Counted from the first letter of the stretch, positions 27,553 to 35,860 are shown. The stretch: DNA of 64,000 nucleotides from Devosia sp. (GCF_014860165.1 NZ_JACZKG010000071.1:62001-126000); one strand, 5' to 3'. Notes: generated by a model from the sequence alone, not told the origin. Numbers and translations are program-made.

Positions 27553-27560
27553 TCCTTCAC

Positions 27561-27591
27561 GCGGCGGTCCTTGCGGGCCGCCGCGGCTTTT
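27561..27591 (+). terminator. terminator after the DUF1236 gene
   Basis: GCGGCGGTCC (27561-27570) pairs with GGGCCGCCGC (27575-27584) with one G-T pair, followed by GGCTTTT. It begins 9 bases after the stop codon. Confidence 0.7.
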
Positions 27592-27619
27592 GCGGGGGCC
27601 AACCGTCATGAGGAACGCC

Positions 27620-29059
27620 ATGTTAAAGTCCCGACTTCTCACCGGCGTGGCACTCGCCACACTCTGTCTGCCTGTAGCGGCGCTGTCGCCAGGCTTGCCG
27701 CTCGGTACGGTGGCCGCGCAGGCCCAGACCGCCAGTATCAGCTTCCAGCTGTTCTTCGACCAGCTTGAACCGCATGGCGTCTGGGTGAGGCATGCCAGGT
27801 ACAATCACGTCTTCTGCCCCACCGGCGTCGACGCCAGCTGGCGCCCCTATAGTCAGGGCCGCTGGCTCTACATCGAGGGGCGCGGCTGGTACTTCGCCTC
27901 CGATGAGCCCTTTGCCTGGGCCACCTATCACTATGGCCGCTGGTTCGCGGACCCCGCACTTGGCTGGTGCTGGGTGCCGGGCACCAAATGGGCACCAGCC
28001 TGGGTCAGCTGGCGGCGCAGCGACACCGTCGTGGGCTGGGCACCGCTCCCGCCGGAGGGGGACGGCTATGCCGTCTCGATCGAGGTTTCGCGGCGCGACC
28101 TGCCCGAAGGCTATTGGGTCTTCGTGCCGACCGAGCGCTTCATCGAGCCCGACCTTTCGGTCAGCATCGTCCTCGGCAGCCAGCAGCCGGACTATTTTGC
28201 GCAGACCCAGTTCCTCGGACCGGTCGTGGTCGAGGGTGATCTCGTCATCAACAATGTGATCGAGGTCAACTATATCGAACAAGCGACCGGCCAGCAGGTG
28301 ATCGCCTACCAGCCCGAAGCCGCCCCCGATCCGGCGGCCCAGTCTGTGAATGTCGACGCTCAGGCCGTTCTCATCTTTGACCAGGACGTTGCCGAGCCGA
28401 CCGAGGAAGTGGCTCCCCCTGAAGCCGTCGCGGAAACCGAGGCTGCAGCGACCATCGAGGCCGAGGGTGGCACGGCCGGCGCAACAGCCGAAATAGCTGC
28501 CGAAGCCGAGACCGTGCCGGCGACCGAGCCTGGCGAGGCGGCTCCCGCCGGCGAAGCACCACCAGCGGACGATGCGCCGGCCGAACCGGCTCCCGCCACG
28601 GCGGGTGAGGCAGAACCGGCAGCCGATGCCGACGCCAACGCTGCAACCGAGGCCGACCAACCTGCTGCGACCGAACCGGCCGCCGCTGACGAGGCTGCAC
28701 CCGAACAGCCCGCGGGCGACGAGCTGCTCTGCGCACCCGAGGTGATGGTGGACGGCAAGTGCCCGCCCCTGGCCGACGAAGCCGAGCAGCAGGCACCAGC
28801 TGAACCGGTGGTGGAGGAACCCGCTCCGGCTCCTGCCGAGGCCCCGGCACAAGAAGCCGCTCCTGCGCCTGACGCCGCCCCGGCTGCAGATGCCGAAGCG
28901 ACGTCCGAGGCCGATGCGGCCGTCGAAGCGGAGGCTGCCCCTGAGGCCGAACCTGCTGCCGAAGACGCAGCGCCGGCCAAGAAGCCGCCCTGCCCGCCAG
29001 AGCTGATGGTGGATGGAAAGTGTCCGCCGCTGCCCGGCGAGCAGCCGGCCCAGCAATAA
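27620..29059 (+). CDS. exported DUF6600-type protein with a Pro/Ala/Glu-rich tail
   Basis: The 479-residue protein has a signal peptide (MLKSRLLTGVALATLCLPVA). An aromatic-rich globular domain at about 35-220 follows (FDQLEPHGVWVRHARYNHVF, GRGWYFASDEPFAWATYHYG, WCWVPGTKWAPAWVSW), the YXWV-like pattern of DUF6600 proteins. A 230-residue disordered Pro/Ala/Glu tail comes next. The tail holds two copies of the motif C-x-PE-(V/L)-MVDGKCPPL, at about residues 380-395 and 462-477. I prefer the ATG at 27620; one at 27608 is possible. It is probably an envelope protein. Confidence 0.82.
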   Translation: MLKSRLLTGVALATLCLPVAALSPGLPLGTVAAQAQTASISFQLFFDQLEPHGVWVRHARYNHVFCPTGVDASWRPYSQGRWLYIEGRGWYFASDEPFAWATYHYGRWFADPALGWCWVPGTKWAPAWVSWRRSDTVVGWAPLPPEGDGYAVSIEVSRRDLPEGYWVFVPTERFIEPDLSVSIVLGSQQPDYFAQTQFLGPVVVEGDLVINNVIEVNYIEQATGQQVIAYQPEAAPDPAAQSVNVDAQAVLIFDQDVAEPTEEVAPPEAVAETEAAATIEAEGGTAGATAEIAAEAETVPATEPGEAAPAGEAPPADDAPAEPAPATAGEAEPAADADANAATEADQPAATEPAAADEAAPEQPAGDELLCAPEVMVDGKCPPLADEAEQQAPAEPVVEEPAPAPAEAPAQEAAPAPDAAPAADAEATSEADAAVEAEAAPEAEPAAEDAAPAKKPPCPPELMVDGKCPPLPGEQPAQQ

Positions 29060-29067
29060 GTCAAAGT

Positions 29068-29087
29068 GGGCGGCCTTATGGCCGCCC
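29068..29087 (+). terminator. hairpin after the DUF6600-type gene
   Basis: GGGCGGCC-ttat-GGCCGCCC is a perfect 8-bp stem beginning 9 bases after the stop. It lacks a T-run, so termination is likely weak or Rho-assisted. Confidence 0.5.
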
Positions 29088-29232
29088 CATCTGCATTCGG
29101 CTCGGCCCCGCCCGGACAAACCTTACAGGGCGATAACATTGCCCAGAGGCATTTTTAAACCTTAAAGATCAGTCACTTAGGCAACCAATGCCGCACCCGC
29201 GCATTGTTCCGGCAAATCAGATGGAGGCGACT

Positions 29233-29436
29233 ATGCCAATTGAACGCGAAACCATTATCGAACGTGCGCCGAGCGAGACTGTCGTTGTCGGTGGCGGCAA
29301 CCCATTTGCCATCGTCGGCTGGATTGTCGCCGCCGTGGTGGCGGTACTGCTGATCCTCTGGCTGGCCAGTGGCGGCATTTCCAGCAATGGCGATGCGGTC
29401 AACGTCGACCTGCCCAATGTCACCGTCACCCAGTAA
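29233..29436 (+). CDS. small single-helix membrane protein
   Basis: The 67-residue protein has a short acidic cytoplasmic start (MPIERETIIERAPSE). One membrane helix follows (AIVGWIVAAVVAVLLILWLA, residues 26-45), and a short outer tail. The ATG at 29233 follows GGAGGCG at a good distance. It lies 6 bp before another small membrane ORF. I do not recognise a family. Confidence 0.72.
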   Translation: MPIERETIIERAPSETVVVGGGNPFAIVGWIVAAVVAVLLILWLASGGISSNGDAVNVDLPNVTVTQ

Positions 29437-29442
29437 ACGACC

Positions 29443-29586
29443 ATGATTACGCTCGTGCTGATCGTCACCTTCATCTCGGCCTGCTGCGCCGCTGCGGCGG
29501 GGCTGATTGCCAGCACCTACAACGGCAGTGATGCCGCTGAGGTTCTGGCTCATCTGGCTCTCGATCACAGCGAGCCGCAAAGCTAG
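29443..29586 (+). CDS. 47-residue membrane peptide ORF
   Basis: The ORF encodes MITLVLIVTFISACCAAAAG, a helix with a CC pair, then a short polar tail ending DHSEPQS. It begins 6 bp after the previous small membrane protein and ends overlapping the stop of the convergent sensor kinase gene. The CC pair could be a lipidation or heavy-metal site, but the sequence does not fit a lipobox well. Coding status is likely, but not certain. Confidence 0.5.
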   Translation: MITLVLIVTFISACCAAAAGLIASTYNGSDAAEVLAHLALDHSEPQS

Positions 29587-30953
29587 CCCTCATCGCCGCT
29601 CGTCACGGCTCCGCCGGCCAAAGGCAGGCGGAGTGTGACGATCAACCCACCGATCTGCGCCCGGCTGAAGCCCATGCTGCCGCGGTTGATATCGAGAATT
29701 TCGGCGGCGATCGCCAGTCCCAGGCCGGAACCGGGCAGGGACTGGTCGAGCCGCCGCCCGCGCACCCCCAGCGACTGCAACTGCGCCTCGGGAATACCCG
29801 GCCCATCGTCGCAGACCTCGATCACAGCCTGATCACCCTCGCAGGACGTCCGCACCGTAACCCGGCTCGACGCCCACTTTGCTGCATTCTCCAGCGTCAC
29901 GCCGACCAGCTCCATCAGGTCCTGCCGGTGAATGTCGACCCAGCAGTCATCGGTGAGTTCGGCAGTCCAGTGCAGCCCCTCGCCCCGCCCGGTTTTCTTG
30001 AGCACCGTGAGCGTGCGGATCACCGCCGTATTGAGCGAGGATCTGGCCGCGTGTGACGACGTCCGCACCCGCAGCGCGGCCAGCCGCAGCTGGTAATCGA
30101 TGCGTTCCGACATTTCGAAGGTGAGATCCTGCAGCAGGTCGGCATCGGCTTGCCCGCCTTTTTCCCGGATTCGGTCGGCAATGCCATGCACCGCCGCCAG
30201 CGGCGTCTTGAGACCATGGGCCAGGTCCGCGGCCCGCGCCCGAGCCCGATCCATCATCGTCTCGCGGGCTTCCAGCAGGCCATTGACCTCCTGCACCAGC
30301 GGGTTGAGCTCGGAGGGAAATCGGCCCTCGAGCCGGGCGGAATCGCCACGGCGCACAGCCTCGATCGCCCGTTTGATGCGCCCGATTGGCGCCAGGCCTA
30401 GCTTGATCTGCAACCAGGCGGCCAGAATGATGAGCCCGCCCAGCAGCAGCAGCACCTGCGTTACGTCGCGGCCGAAGCGCAGTGTGGCCTCGTGCAGTGG
30501 GCCGTGATCTTCTCCCACCGTCACCCGATAGGCGCGGGAGCCGTCCTCGCCTTCAATCTCGAGCCGGCGGGTCAGCAGGATCAGATGCTGGTTGTCGGGG
30601 CCAATCTCGTAATGGGTGACAGTGTCGCCGAGTGGCGCCTCGATGACAAAATCCCAGAGCGACCTTGAGCGCGCAATCTCGCCATTGTCGAGTGCCTCGA
30701 TCTGCCAATATCGTCCGCCAAACGGGGTGGCATAGCGCGGATCGGGCAGGGGCACGCTGAGGCTGGGCGTCGCCGTGGTGGGAACGATAACCGCCGCGAG
30801 GCGCGACAAAGCCGCCTCCATGTTCTCGCGGCTCGTCCGTTCGATATTGATGCTGAACAGGTATTGCAGGGCCAGGCCCGCTGCGATCAGGGACGCCACC
30901 ACCCAGATAACCGCCAGCCCCATCATGCGCAGGCGCAGAGAATGCAGGGTCAA
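29583..30953 (-). CDS. sensor histidine kinase
   Basis: This 456-residue inner-membrane kinase has helix 1 at about 10-32 and a periplasmic loop to about 165. Helix 2 (VLLLLGGLIILAAWLQI) and a HAMP region follow. The phospho-acceptor is His246 in DLAHGLKTPLAAVHG. ATPase boxes follow: N-box LENAAKWA, G1 CDDGPGIPEAQ and G2 GSGLGLAIAAEIL. It resembles the PhoQ/QseC-like group with a periplasmic sensor. The cognate regulator gene overlaps it by 4 bp. The signal is unknown. Confidence 0.94.
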   Translation of the reverse strand: MTLHSLRLRMMGLAVIWVVASLIAAGLALQYLFSINIERTSRENMEAALSRLAAVIVPTTATPSLSVPLPDPRYATPFGGRYWQIEALDNGEIARSRSLWDFVIEAPLGDTVTHYEIGPDNQHLILLTRRLEIEGEDGSRAYRVTVGEDHGPLHEATLRFGRDVTQVLLLLGGLIILAAWLQIKLGLAPIGRIKRAIEAVRRGDSARLEGRFPSELNPLVQEVNGLLEARETMMDRARARAADLAHGLKTPLAAVHGIADRIREKGGQADADLLQDLTFEMSERIDYQLRLAALRVRTSSHAARSSLNTAVIRTLTVLKKTGRGEGLHWTAELTDDCWVDIHRQDLMELVGVTLENAAKWASSRVTVRTSCEGDQAVIEVCDDGPGIPEAQLQSLGVRGRRLDQSLPGSGLGLAIAAEILDINRGSMGFSRAQIGGLIVTLRLPLAGGAVTSGDEG

Positions 30954-31612
30954 AACCCGTCACCCAGGGCATAGCCGAAGCCGCGGCGGGTCTTGATCAC
31001 ATCCGGGCCGAGCCGCTTGCGCACGCGGGCCACCAGCACTTCCACGGCATTGGAATCGCGCTCGTAGTCCTGATTATAGATGTGCTCGGTTATCTCGAGC
31101 TGGGAAATCACCTGCCCCCGCCGATGCACCAGGTAGGAGATCAGCTTGAACTCCTGTGGCGTGAGGTCCATGGGCACGCCATCGGCAGTGACCTCCATGG
31201 TGCGCAGATCCAGGACATATTTGCCAAAGGGAATGCGCGAGGTGGCCAGGCCATTGGCCCGCCGGACCAGGGCCCGCAGGCGGGCCACGATTTCCTGCAC
31301 ATGAAAGGGTTTGACGACATAGTCATCGGCACCGGCCTCGATCCCGTCGACGCGTTCTTCCCACTGCCCACGGGCCGTCAGGATCAGCACCGGCGTCGTC
31401 CGCCCGGCGCTGCGCCAGCGCTTGAGGATGGTCAGGCCATCGATTTGCGGCAGGCCCAGGTCGAGCACGATCGCGTCGAAGGCTTCGGTGTCGCCACGGA
31501 ACCAGGCAATCTCCCCGTCCCGCTCCCGCTCCACCCCGAATCCGGCCTTGCTCAGCGATGCCTCAAGCGTCTCGGCAATCCGGTTATCGTCTTCCGCAAT
31601 CAGCACCCGCAT
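30950..31612 (-). CDS. OmpR-family response regulator
   Basis: The 220-residue regulator has a receiver with the acidic pair ED-D at 7-9, phospho-Asp51 in IVLDLGLPQIDG, Thr in LILTAR and Lys in YVVKPFH. The winged-helix output domain is at about 125-218 (DLTPQEFKLISYLVHRRGQV, VARVRKRLG). It is the first gene of the two-gene system with the downstream kinase. Its own regulatory region would be 31613-31951. Confidence 0.95.
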   Translation of the reverse strand: MRVLIAEDDNRIAETLEASLSKAGFGVERERDGEIAWFRGDTEAFDAIVLDLGLPQIDGLTILKRWRSAGRTTPVLILTARGQWEERVDGIEAGADDYVVKPFHVQEIVARLRALVRRANGLATSRIPFGKYVLDLRTMEVTADGVPMDLTPQEFKLISYLVHRRGQVISQLEITEHIYNQDYERDSNAVEVLVARVRKRLGPDVIKTRRGFGYALGDGF

Positions 31613-31951
31613 CGCACCTGCTCCATATTAGGGCCCGACCGGACGCCGCGATACTGCGGACCGCCTCTTGCGGCGGGCCGGCATCGCGACCCAAACGCTG
31701 GACCCGGCGACGCTTCTTGATGCCCCTGAATAGCCCTCCCTTGCTTACAGAACGCTGACAGGGGCCGTCACGGTTCCCTCACGCGGCCCCTGCTATGATG
31801 CGTTTATTGACGTCCGAGATCCCATGCCGTTCCCGATCGTCAGTGCCTGTGTGACCGGCATCGGCAACAACCGCCCCCCGCGTTGTCGATGCCGTCACTA
31901 CGCCCAGCCGCACAAGCATACCCGTGTCGTGCCGCCCGGGCCTCACCCAGC
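31613..31951. other. intergenic region with two hairpins, no convincing gene
   Basis: The 339 bases lie between the response regulator start and the cysK stop. A 9-bp stem CAGGGGCCG/CGGCCCCTG spans 31759-31792. A larger imperfect stem spans 31853-31896 (GACCGGCATCGGCAAC pairing with GTTGTCGATGCCGTC). A TATGAT box at 31794-31799 could drive a plus-strand transcript. A plus-strand ORF of 43 codons at 31824-31955 carries RCRCRHYAQPHKH, but has no good ribosome site, so I do not call it. Confidence 0.4.
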
Positions 31952-33037
31952 CTAGGCTGGCGGTAGCTGGTAACCGGGAGTGGACAGCGACAGCGCCATC
32001 TCCTCGGCGTCCATCTCCGCCTCGATCGCTTCGAACAGCGGCGTCGTCATGTAGCGCTCGCCGGTATCGGGCAGCATGCAGAGGATCACCGAACCCGGCG
32101 CGGCCCGCTCGGCCACCTGATGGGCAACCGCGAAGGTGGCGCCGCCGGAAATGCCCGTCAGGATGCCTTCCTTCTGCGCCAGGCGCTTGGCCCAGGCCAC
32201 GCCATCGGGACCAGCGACCGGGACCAGTTCGTCATAGCCCTTGGCATCGACCGCCTCCTGCAGCACCAGGGGAATGAAGTCGGGCGTCCAGCCCTGGATC
32301 GGATGCGGCGTGAAGGCAGGATGGCTGACGGTCGGCGCACCCTCGGGGCCGCGTTCCTGCGCCTGGCCGCTGCCCAGCAATTGCGCATTGGCCGGTTCGC
32401 TGAGGACGATCCTGGTTTCGGGCCGCTCGCGGCGCAGCACGCGCGACAGGCCCGTCACGGTGCCGCCGGTACCATAGCCGGTCACCACATAGTCGAGCCG
32501 CGAACCGGCAAAGTCATTGATGATTTCGCGCGCCGTGGTGGCCTCGTGGATATCGGCATTGGCGCTGGTTTCGAACTGTCGCGCCAGGAACCAACCATTG
32601 GCCTCGGCCAGTTCGACCGCCTTGTTATACATGCCCAGACCCTTCTGGGCCCGCGGTGTCAGCACCACCTTGGCGCCGAACATGCGCATCAGCTTGCGGC
32701 GCTCGATGGAAAAGCTGTCCGCCATGGTGACGACCAGCGGATAGCCCTTTTGCGCGCAGACCATGGCCAGGCCAATGCCGGTATTGCCGCTGGTGGCCTC
32801 CACCACCGTCTGCCCGGGCTTGAGCGCACCGCTGCGCTCGGCCGTCTCGATGATGTTGAGGGCCAGCCGGTCCTTGACCGATCCGGCCGGATTGAAGAAC
32901 TCGGCTTTCACATAGATCGTGACGCCCGGGACGCTCAGATTGTTGACGCGGATTGCCGGAGTGTCGCCCACGGTCTCGACAATGCTCTCGAACAGTCTGC
33001 CCCGTCCCTTGGTGGTTCGCGTGCCTGAAGCCTGCAT
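31952..33037 (-). CDS. cysK: cysteine synthase A (O-acetylserine sulfhydrylase)
   Basis: The 361-residue PLP enzyme makes cysteine from O-acetylserine and sulfide. The PLP Lys is in FFNPAGSVKDRLAL (around residue 54), the substrate loop is VEATSGNTGIGLAM and the phosphate loop is GYGTGGTVTG. It is longer than typical CysK (310-345 residues), with about 12 extra residues at the start and a C-terminal extension ending STPGYQLPPA. GGGAGA precedes the ATG. It lies near a sulfide-type regulator gene. Confidence 0.93.
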   Translation of the reverse strand: MQASGTRTTKGRGRLFESIVETVGDTPAIRVNNLSVPGVTIYVKAEFFNPAGSVKDRLALNIIETAERSGALKPGQTVVEATSGNTGIGLAMVCAQKGYPLVVTMADSFSIERRKLMRMFGAKVVLTPRAQKGLGMYNKAVELAEANGWFLARQFETSANADIHEATTAREIINDFAGSRLDYVVTGYGTGGTVTGLSRVLRRERPETRIVLSEPANAQLLGSGQAQERGPEGAPTVSHPAFTPHPIQGWTPDFIPLVLQEAVDAKGYDELVPVAGPDGVAWAKRLAQKEGILTGISGGATFAVAHQVAERAAPGSVILCMLPDTGERYMTTPLFEAIEAEMDAEEMALSLSTPGYQLPPA

Positions 33038-33158
33038 ATCCCGTCTCCCTTGCTGCCGGACCGCGCCGGATGCGCCATCCTACAGCCAAAGCGCGCGGGA
33101 GAAAGCGGGGAAACGTGCCCTGGCGACAACCGCCAGGGCGCTGAAGCCGCCCCGCCGT

Positions 33159-33488
33159 TCAGGGCCTGAGAGCAGCGCCGTAGAGCGAGCCAGCGCGGGC
33201 GCCCGAGCGGCAATAGCCGTACATTGGCTTGGGCAGGCCCGCGAGGGCCTTCTTCATCGACTTGACGGCGCTGTCCGAGATACCGCCTGAAATCGGGATA
33301 TGCACGGACTTGATGCCGAGTTTCTCGGCCTCGGCGGCAATCTGCCGGAAGCTCGGCTGGCCTGGTTCCTCGTTGTCGGGGCGGGCACAGACGATAGTCT
33401 TGAAGCCGGCGGCGGCCAGCGCCTCGATCTGGTCGGGCCGGACCTGGCCGGCGACGGCGAAATCGGCATCGATTGAGCGGTAGTTCAT
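33159..33488 (-). CDS. DUF442/TIGR01244 family phosphatase-like protein
   Basis: This 109-residue protein matches the Blh N-terminal (bll) phosphatase-like domain. It has ADFAVAGQVRPDQIEALAAA at the start, IVCARPDNEEPGQPS, and the P-loop YGYCRSGARAGSL (Cys-x5-Arg). Relatives are fused or linked to persulfide dioxygenases and act in sulfide handling. The start is uncertain: 33488 gives the usual family length, while 33521 adds MWPFSSTKANK. It is divergent from a BigR-like regulator, which likely controls it. Confidence 0.85.
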   Translation of the reverse strand: MNYRSIDADFAVAGQVRPDQIEALAAAGFKTIVCARPDNEEPGQPSFRQIAAEAEKLGIKSVHIPISGGISDSAVKSMKKALAGLPKPMYGYCRSGARAGSLYGAALRP

Positions 33489-33696
33489 CTTGTTGGCTTT
33501 CGTGCTGCTAAAGGGCCACATGGTCACAATCCGTTTTCGGGGACTTGAGGAGGTCTTGCCAGCCTCATCCCTGGGGGTTGTCCGGCCTGCATTTGGACTT
33601 GCAAGGACGGATGATCGGTTTTGGGCATGCTCGATCTCGTCGGCGACGGTGGTCTCCCACCCGTGTCGCGGCAATTTCCCGACGCCCAACTCTCCA

Positions 33697-33730
33697 TTGA
33701 CATATACATTCGTACATTCTAATGTGTCAA
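33697..33730. promoter_or_regulatory. palindromic divergent promoter/operator for the ArsR regulator and DUF442 gene
   Basis: TTGACATAT at 33697-33705 is mirrored by ATGTGTCAA at 33722-33730, so a TTGACA box starts a promoter in each direction. For the plus strand, TCTAAT lies about 15 bp further on; for the minus strand, TGTATA lies about 16 bp further on. The core has ACATT-ct-AATGT. A dimeric ArsR repressor bound here would block both. The regulator's ATG at 33732 lies two bases beyond the element, suggesting a leaderless or nearly leaderless mRNA. Confidence 0.65.
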
Positions 33731-33731
33731 T

Positions 33732-34073
33732 ATGAAAATGATCGATCTGGAACCCCGTGCCACCGATGCCGCCGAGCTGCTCGCAGCGATGGCCAACCCG
33801 AAGCGGCTGCTGATCCTGTGTCATCTGATCGACGCGGAGCTGAGTGTGGGTGAGTTGTCGGCACGCGTCGATCTGGCGCAGTCGCCACTGTCGCAGCATC
33901 TGTCCAAGCTGCGCGCGCTGCGGCTGGTTTCGGCCCGTCGCACTGGTCAGTCGATCCGCTACCGGCTGGCCTCCCAAGAGGTGGGCCAGCTGCTCTTTAC
34001 CCTGCACGGGATTTATTGCGCCAAGGACAATGCCGCAGCCCTGCCATCCGGTGCAAACGGGGAGGATGCATGA
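33732..34073 (+). CDS. ArsR-family regulator, BigR/SqrR-like (sulfide/persulfide sensor)
   Basis: The 113-residue winged-helix repressor contains PKRLLILCHLIDAELSVGEL, the recognition helix QSPLSQHLSKLRALRLV and YRLASQEVGQLLFTLHGIYC. Cys30 and the Cys of GIYC sit where BigR and SqrR carry the pair that forms a disulfide or polysulfide bridge with reactive sulfur, releasing DNA. The neighbours (DUF442 protein, peroxiredoxin, cysK) fit a reactive-sulfur or oxidant role. The start could be the ATG at 33732 or 33738. Confidence 0.85.
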   Translation: MKMIDLEPRATDAAELLAAMANPKRLLILCHLIDAELSVGELSARVDLAQSPLSQHLSKLRALRLVSARRTGQSIRYRLASQEVGQLLFTLHGIYCAKDNAAALPSGANGEDA

Positions 34074-34150
34074 GCACCGCAGCGCTCCCCACCGAGTTTG
34101 TCAGTCGCGCATTGATCCCCGTCAAGTGCGGCATGGGCGAGCGTCTATAG
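34070..34150 (+). CDS. 26-codon ORF after the ArsR gene, perhaps a remnant
   Basis: The ATG overlaps the regulator's TGA (ATGA) and has GGAGG just upstream. It encodes MSTAALPTEFVSRALIPVKC then GMGERL. The good translation signals contrast with its short length, so it could be a small protein or the head of a decayed gene (for example a sulfur-transfer protein) cut before the cytochrome gene. I recognise no homologue. Confidence 0.35.
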   Translation: MSTAALPTEFVSRALIPVKCGMGERL

Positions 34151-34195
34151 CATCGCCTGCACGAACCAGGCGCACCGAAATTGGAGAATGCCCCG

Positions 34196-34678
34196 ATGGC
34201 ACCGTCGACCTACTCCAGGACCCAGATTGCCCTGCACTGGATCATCGTCCTGCTCGTTCTATTTCAGATCGTCATGCATGACGAAATTGTGCGTCTCTGG
34301 ACCGGCCGGATGGATGGCACGCTACCGAACGTCGCGACGCCAAACGTCCATGTCGCCGTCGGATTCCTCATCCTCGCGCTTGCCATCTGGCGCCTCGTGC
34401 TTCGCCTTACGCGCGGTGTACCTGCACTTCCGGCCAGTGAGCACCCCGTCCTCAAGCTCGTGGCCTCCGGCACGCACATCCTGTTTTATGCGCTGCTGAT
34501 CGGCATGCCGCTATCGGGCGCTGCCGCCTGGATACTCGGCATCAGCCCGGCCGCCCAGGCACACTCCATCGCCGAAAAGCTGCTGATCCTGCTCGTCGCG
34601 CTGCATGTGCTGGCCGCGCTTGCCCAGCACTTCTGGTTCAGGACCGACGTGCTGAAGCGGATGGTCGGCAGAGCGTAG
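34196..34678 (+). CDS. cytochrome b561 family protein
   Basis: This 160-residue protein has four membrane helices with the b561 haem ligands: His in QIALHWIIVLLVLFQIVMH, His in NVHVAVGFLILALAIWRL, His in ASGTHILFYALLIGMPLSG and His in VALHVLAALAQHFW. Family members pass electrons between quinones and periplasmic acceptors, including superoxide. The ATG at 34196 follows TTGGAG. It stands between the sulfide-type regulator and a peroxiredoxin. Confidence 0.9.
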   Translation: MAPSTYSRTQIALHWIIVLLVLFQIVMHDEIVRLWTGRMDGTLPNVATPNVHVAVGFLILALAIWRLVLRLTRGVPALPASEHPVLKLVASGTHILFYALLIGMPLSGAAAWILGISPAAQAHSIAEKLLILLVALHVLAALAQHFWFRTDVLKRMVGRA

Positions 34679-34758
34679 CCATAGGCAGCAAGGTCGCGAC
34701 CACTCCTGTCCCGCTGGCCCATTTCGCGCGACTTTTCGAACGCAAAGGAACCAAGACC

Positions 34759-35388
34759 ATGTCACTTCACATCGGCGACGTCGCGCCAGATTTCAGCATC
34801 GACTCCTCGAAGGGCCCGATCAGCTTTCATCAATGGGCGGGCGATTCCTGGGTGTTCTTCTTCAGCCATCCGGCCGATTTCACGCCGGTCTGCACCACTG
34901 AAATGGGCCGGACAGCCCAACTGGCCGGCGAATTCGCCAAACGCAATACCAAGCCGCTGGGGCTCTCGACCGACACCGCCGCCGAACATCTCAAGTGGAT
35001 CGACGACGTCAACGCGACCCAGCACACCACGGTCGCGTTCCCCATCCTCGCCGATGCCAAGCTCGAAGTGGCCAGGCTCTACGATATGATCCACCCCTTG
35101 CAGAGCGCCACCGAGGCGGTCCGCTCGGTGTTCATCATCGACCCGAACAAGAAGGTCCGCCTCACCCTCACCTACCCGATGAATGTCGGGCGCAACTTTG
35201 ACGAGATCCTCCGGGTCATCGACGCATTGCAGTTAGCGGATGCGAGGAAAGTGGCGATGCCGGCAGACTGGCGCCCGGGCGACAGGGTCATCATCCCTCT
35301 CTCGGTCACCGACGACATGGCCAGGGAGAACTTTCCGCAGGGCTGGGAGGCGCCACGTCCATACCTCCGGCTCACCAGCTTGACCTGA
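34759..35388 (+). CDS. 1-Cys (Prx6-type) peroxiredoxin
   Basis: The 209-residue peroxidase has FFFSHPADFTPVCTTEMG with the peroxidatic Cys around residue 45 and the usual Thr and Arg partners. The long C-terminal domain (VIDALQLADARKVAMPADWR, GDRVIIPL, GWEAPRPYLRLT) marks the Prx6 class. It reduces H2O2 and organic peroxides in the cytoplasm. AAAGGAACC precedes the ATG. Confidence 0.94.
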   Translation: MSLHIGDVAPDFSIDSSKGPISFHQWAGDSWVFFFSHPADFTPVCTTEMGRTAQLAGEFAKRNTKPLGLSTDTAAEHLKWIDDVNATQHTTVAFPILADAKLEVARLYDMIHPLQSATEAVRSVFIIDPNKKVRLTLTYPMNVGRNFDEILRVIDALQLADARKVAMPADWRPGDRVIIPLSVTDDMARENFPQGWEAPRPYLRLTSLT

Positions 35389-35473
35389 GACGAGAGCGGC
35401 TGCGCCCTGACCCTTTTGACTTTTTGGGGAGGACGCGTGGCCGCACCGCATTGAACCAATCAAGGAGACCGGC

Positions 35474-35860
35474 ATGTACACTTTCGACAAGCAGCTGCGG
35501 GGCATCACGTTCGAGGACGCCGTGGCGCGCACCAAACAGGTGCTCGCCACGAAAGGCTTCGGTGTGCTCACCGAGATCGACATGCAGAAAACCATGAAGG
35601 CCAGGCTGGACGCCGATATCCCCGCCTACGTGATCCTGGGCGCCTGCAACCCGGGGATGGCTTATCAGGCACTCAAACTGGAGCCCCGCGCTGGCGCGAT
35701 GCTGCCCTGCAACGTGATCGTGCGAGAGCTGGAAGGTGGCGTCATTGAAGTCAGCGCCATTGATCCGGTGGCGTCCATGACCGCCATCGACAATGATGCG
35801 CTTAAGGCCGTCGCGAGCAAGGTCCAGGACCTGCTCAGCGAGGCCATTAACGCGGTCTAG
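35474..35860 (+). CDS. DUF302 domain protein
   Basis: This 128-residue protein matches DUF302: FEDAVARTKQVLATKGFGVL, then the central AYVILGACNPGMAYQAL and MLPCNVIVRELEGGVIEVS. Members bind metals or haem in some systems and often lie in sulfur-oxidation and redox gene sets; the function is not settled. AAGGAG precedes the ATG. It follows the peroxiredoxin by 85 bp in the same direction. Confidence 0.9.
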   Translation: MYTFDKQLRGITFEDAVARTKQVLATKGFGVLTEIDMQKTMKARLDADIPAYVILGACNPGMAYQALKLEPRAGAMLPCNVIVRELEGGVIEVSAIDPVASMTAIDNDALKAVASKVQDLLSEAINAV

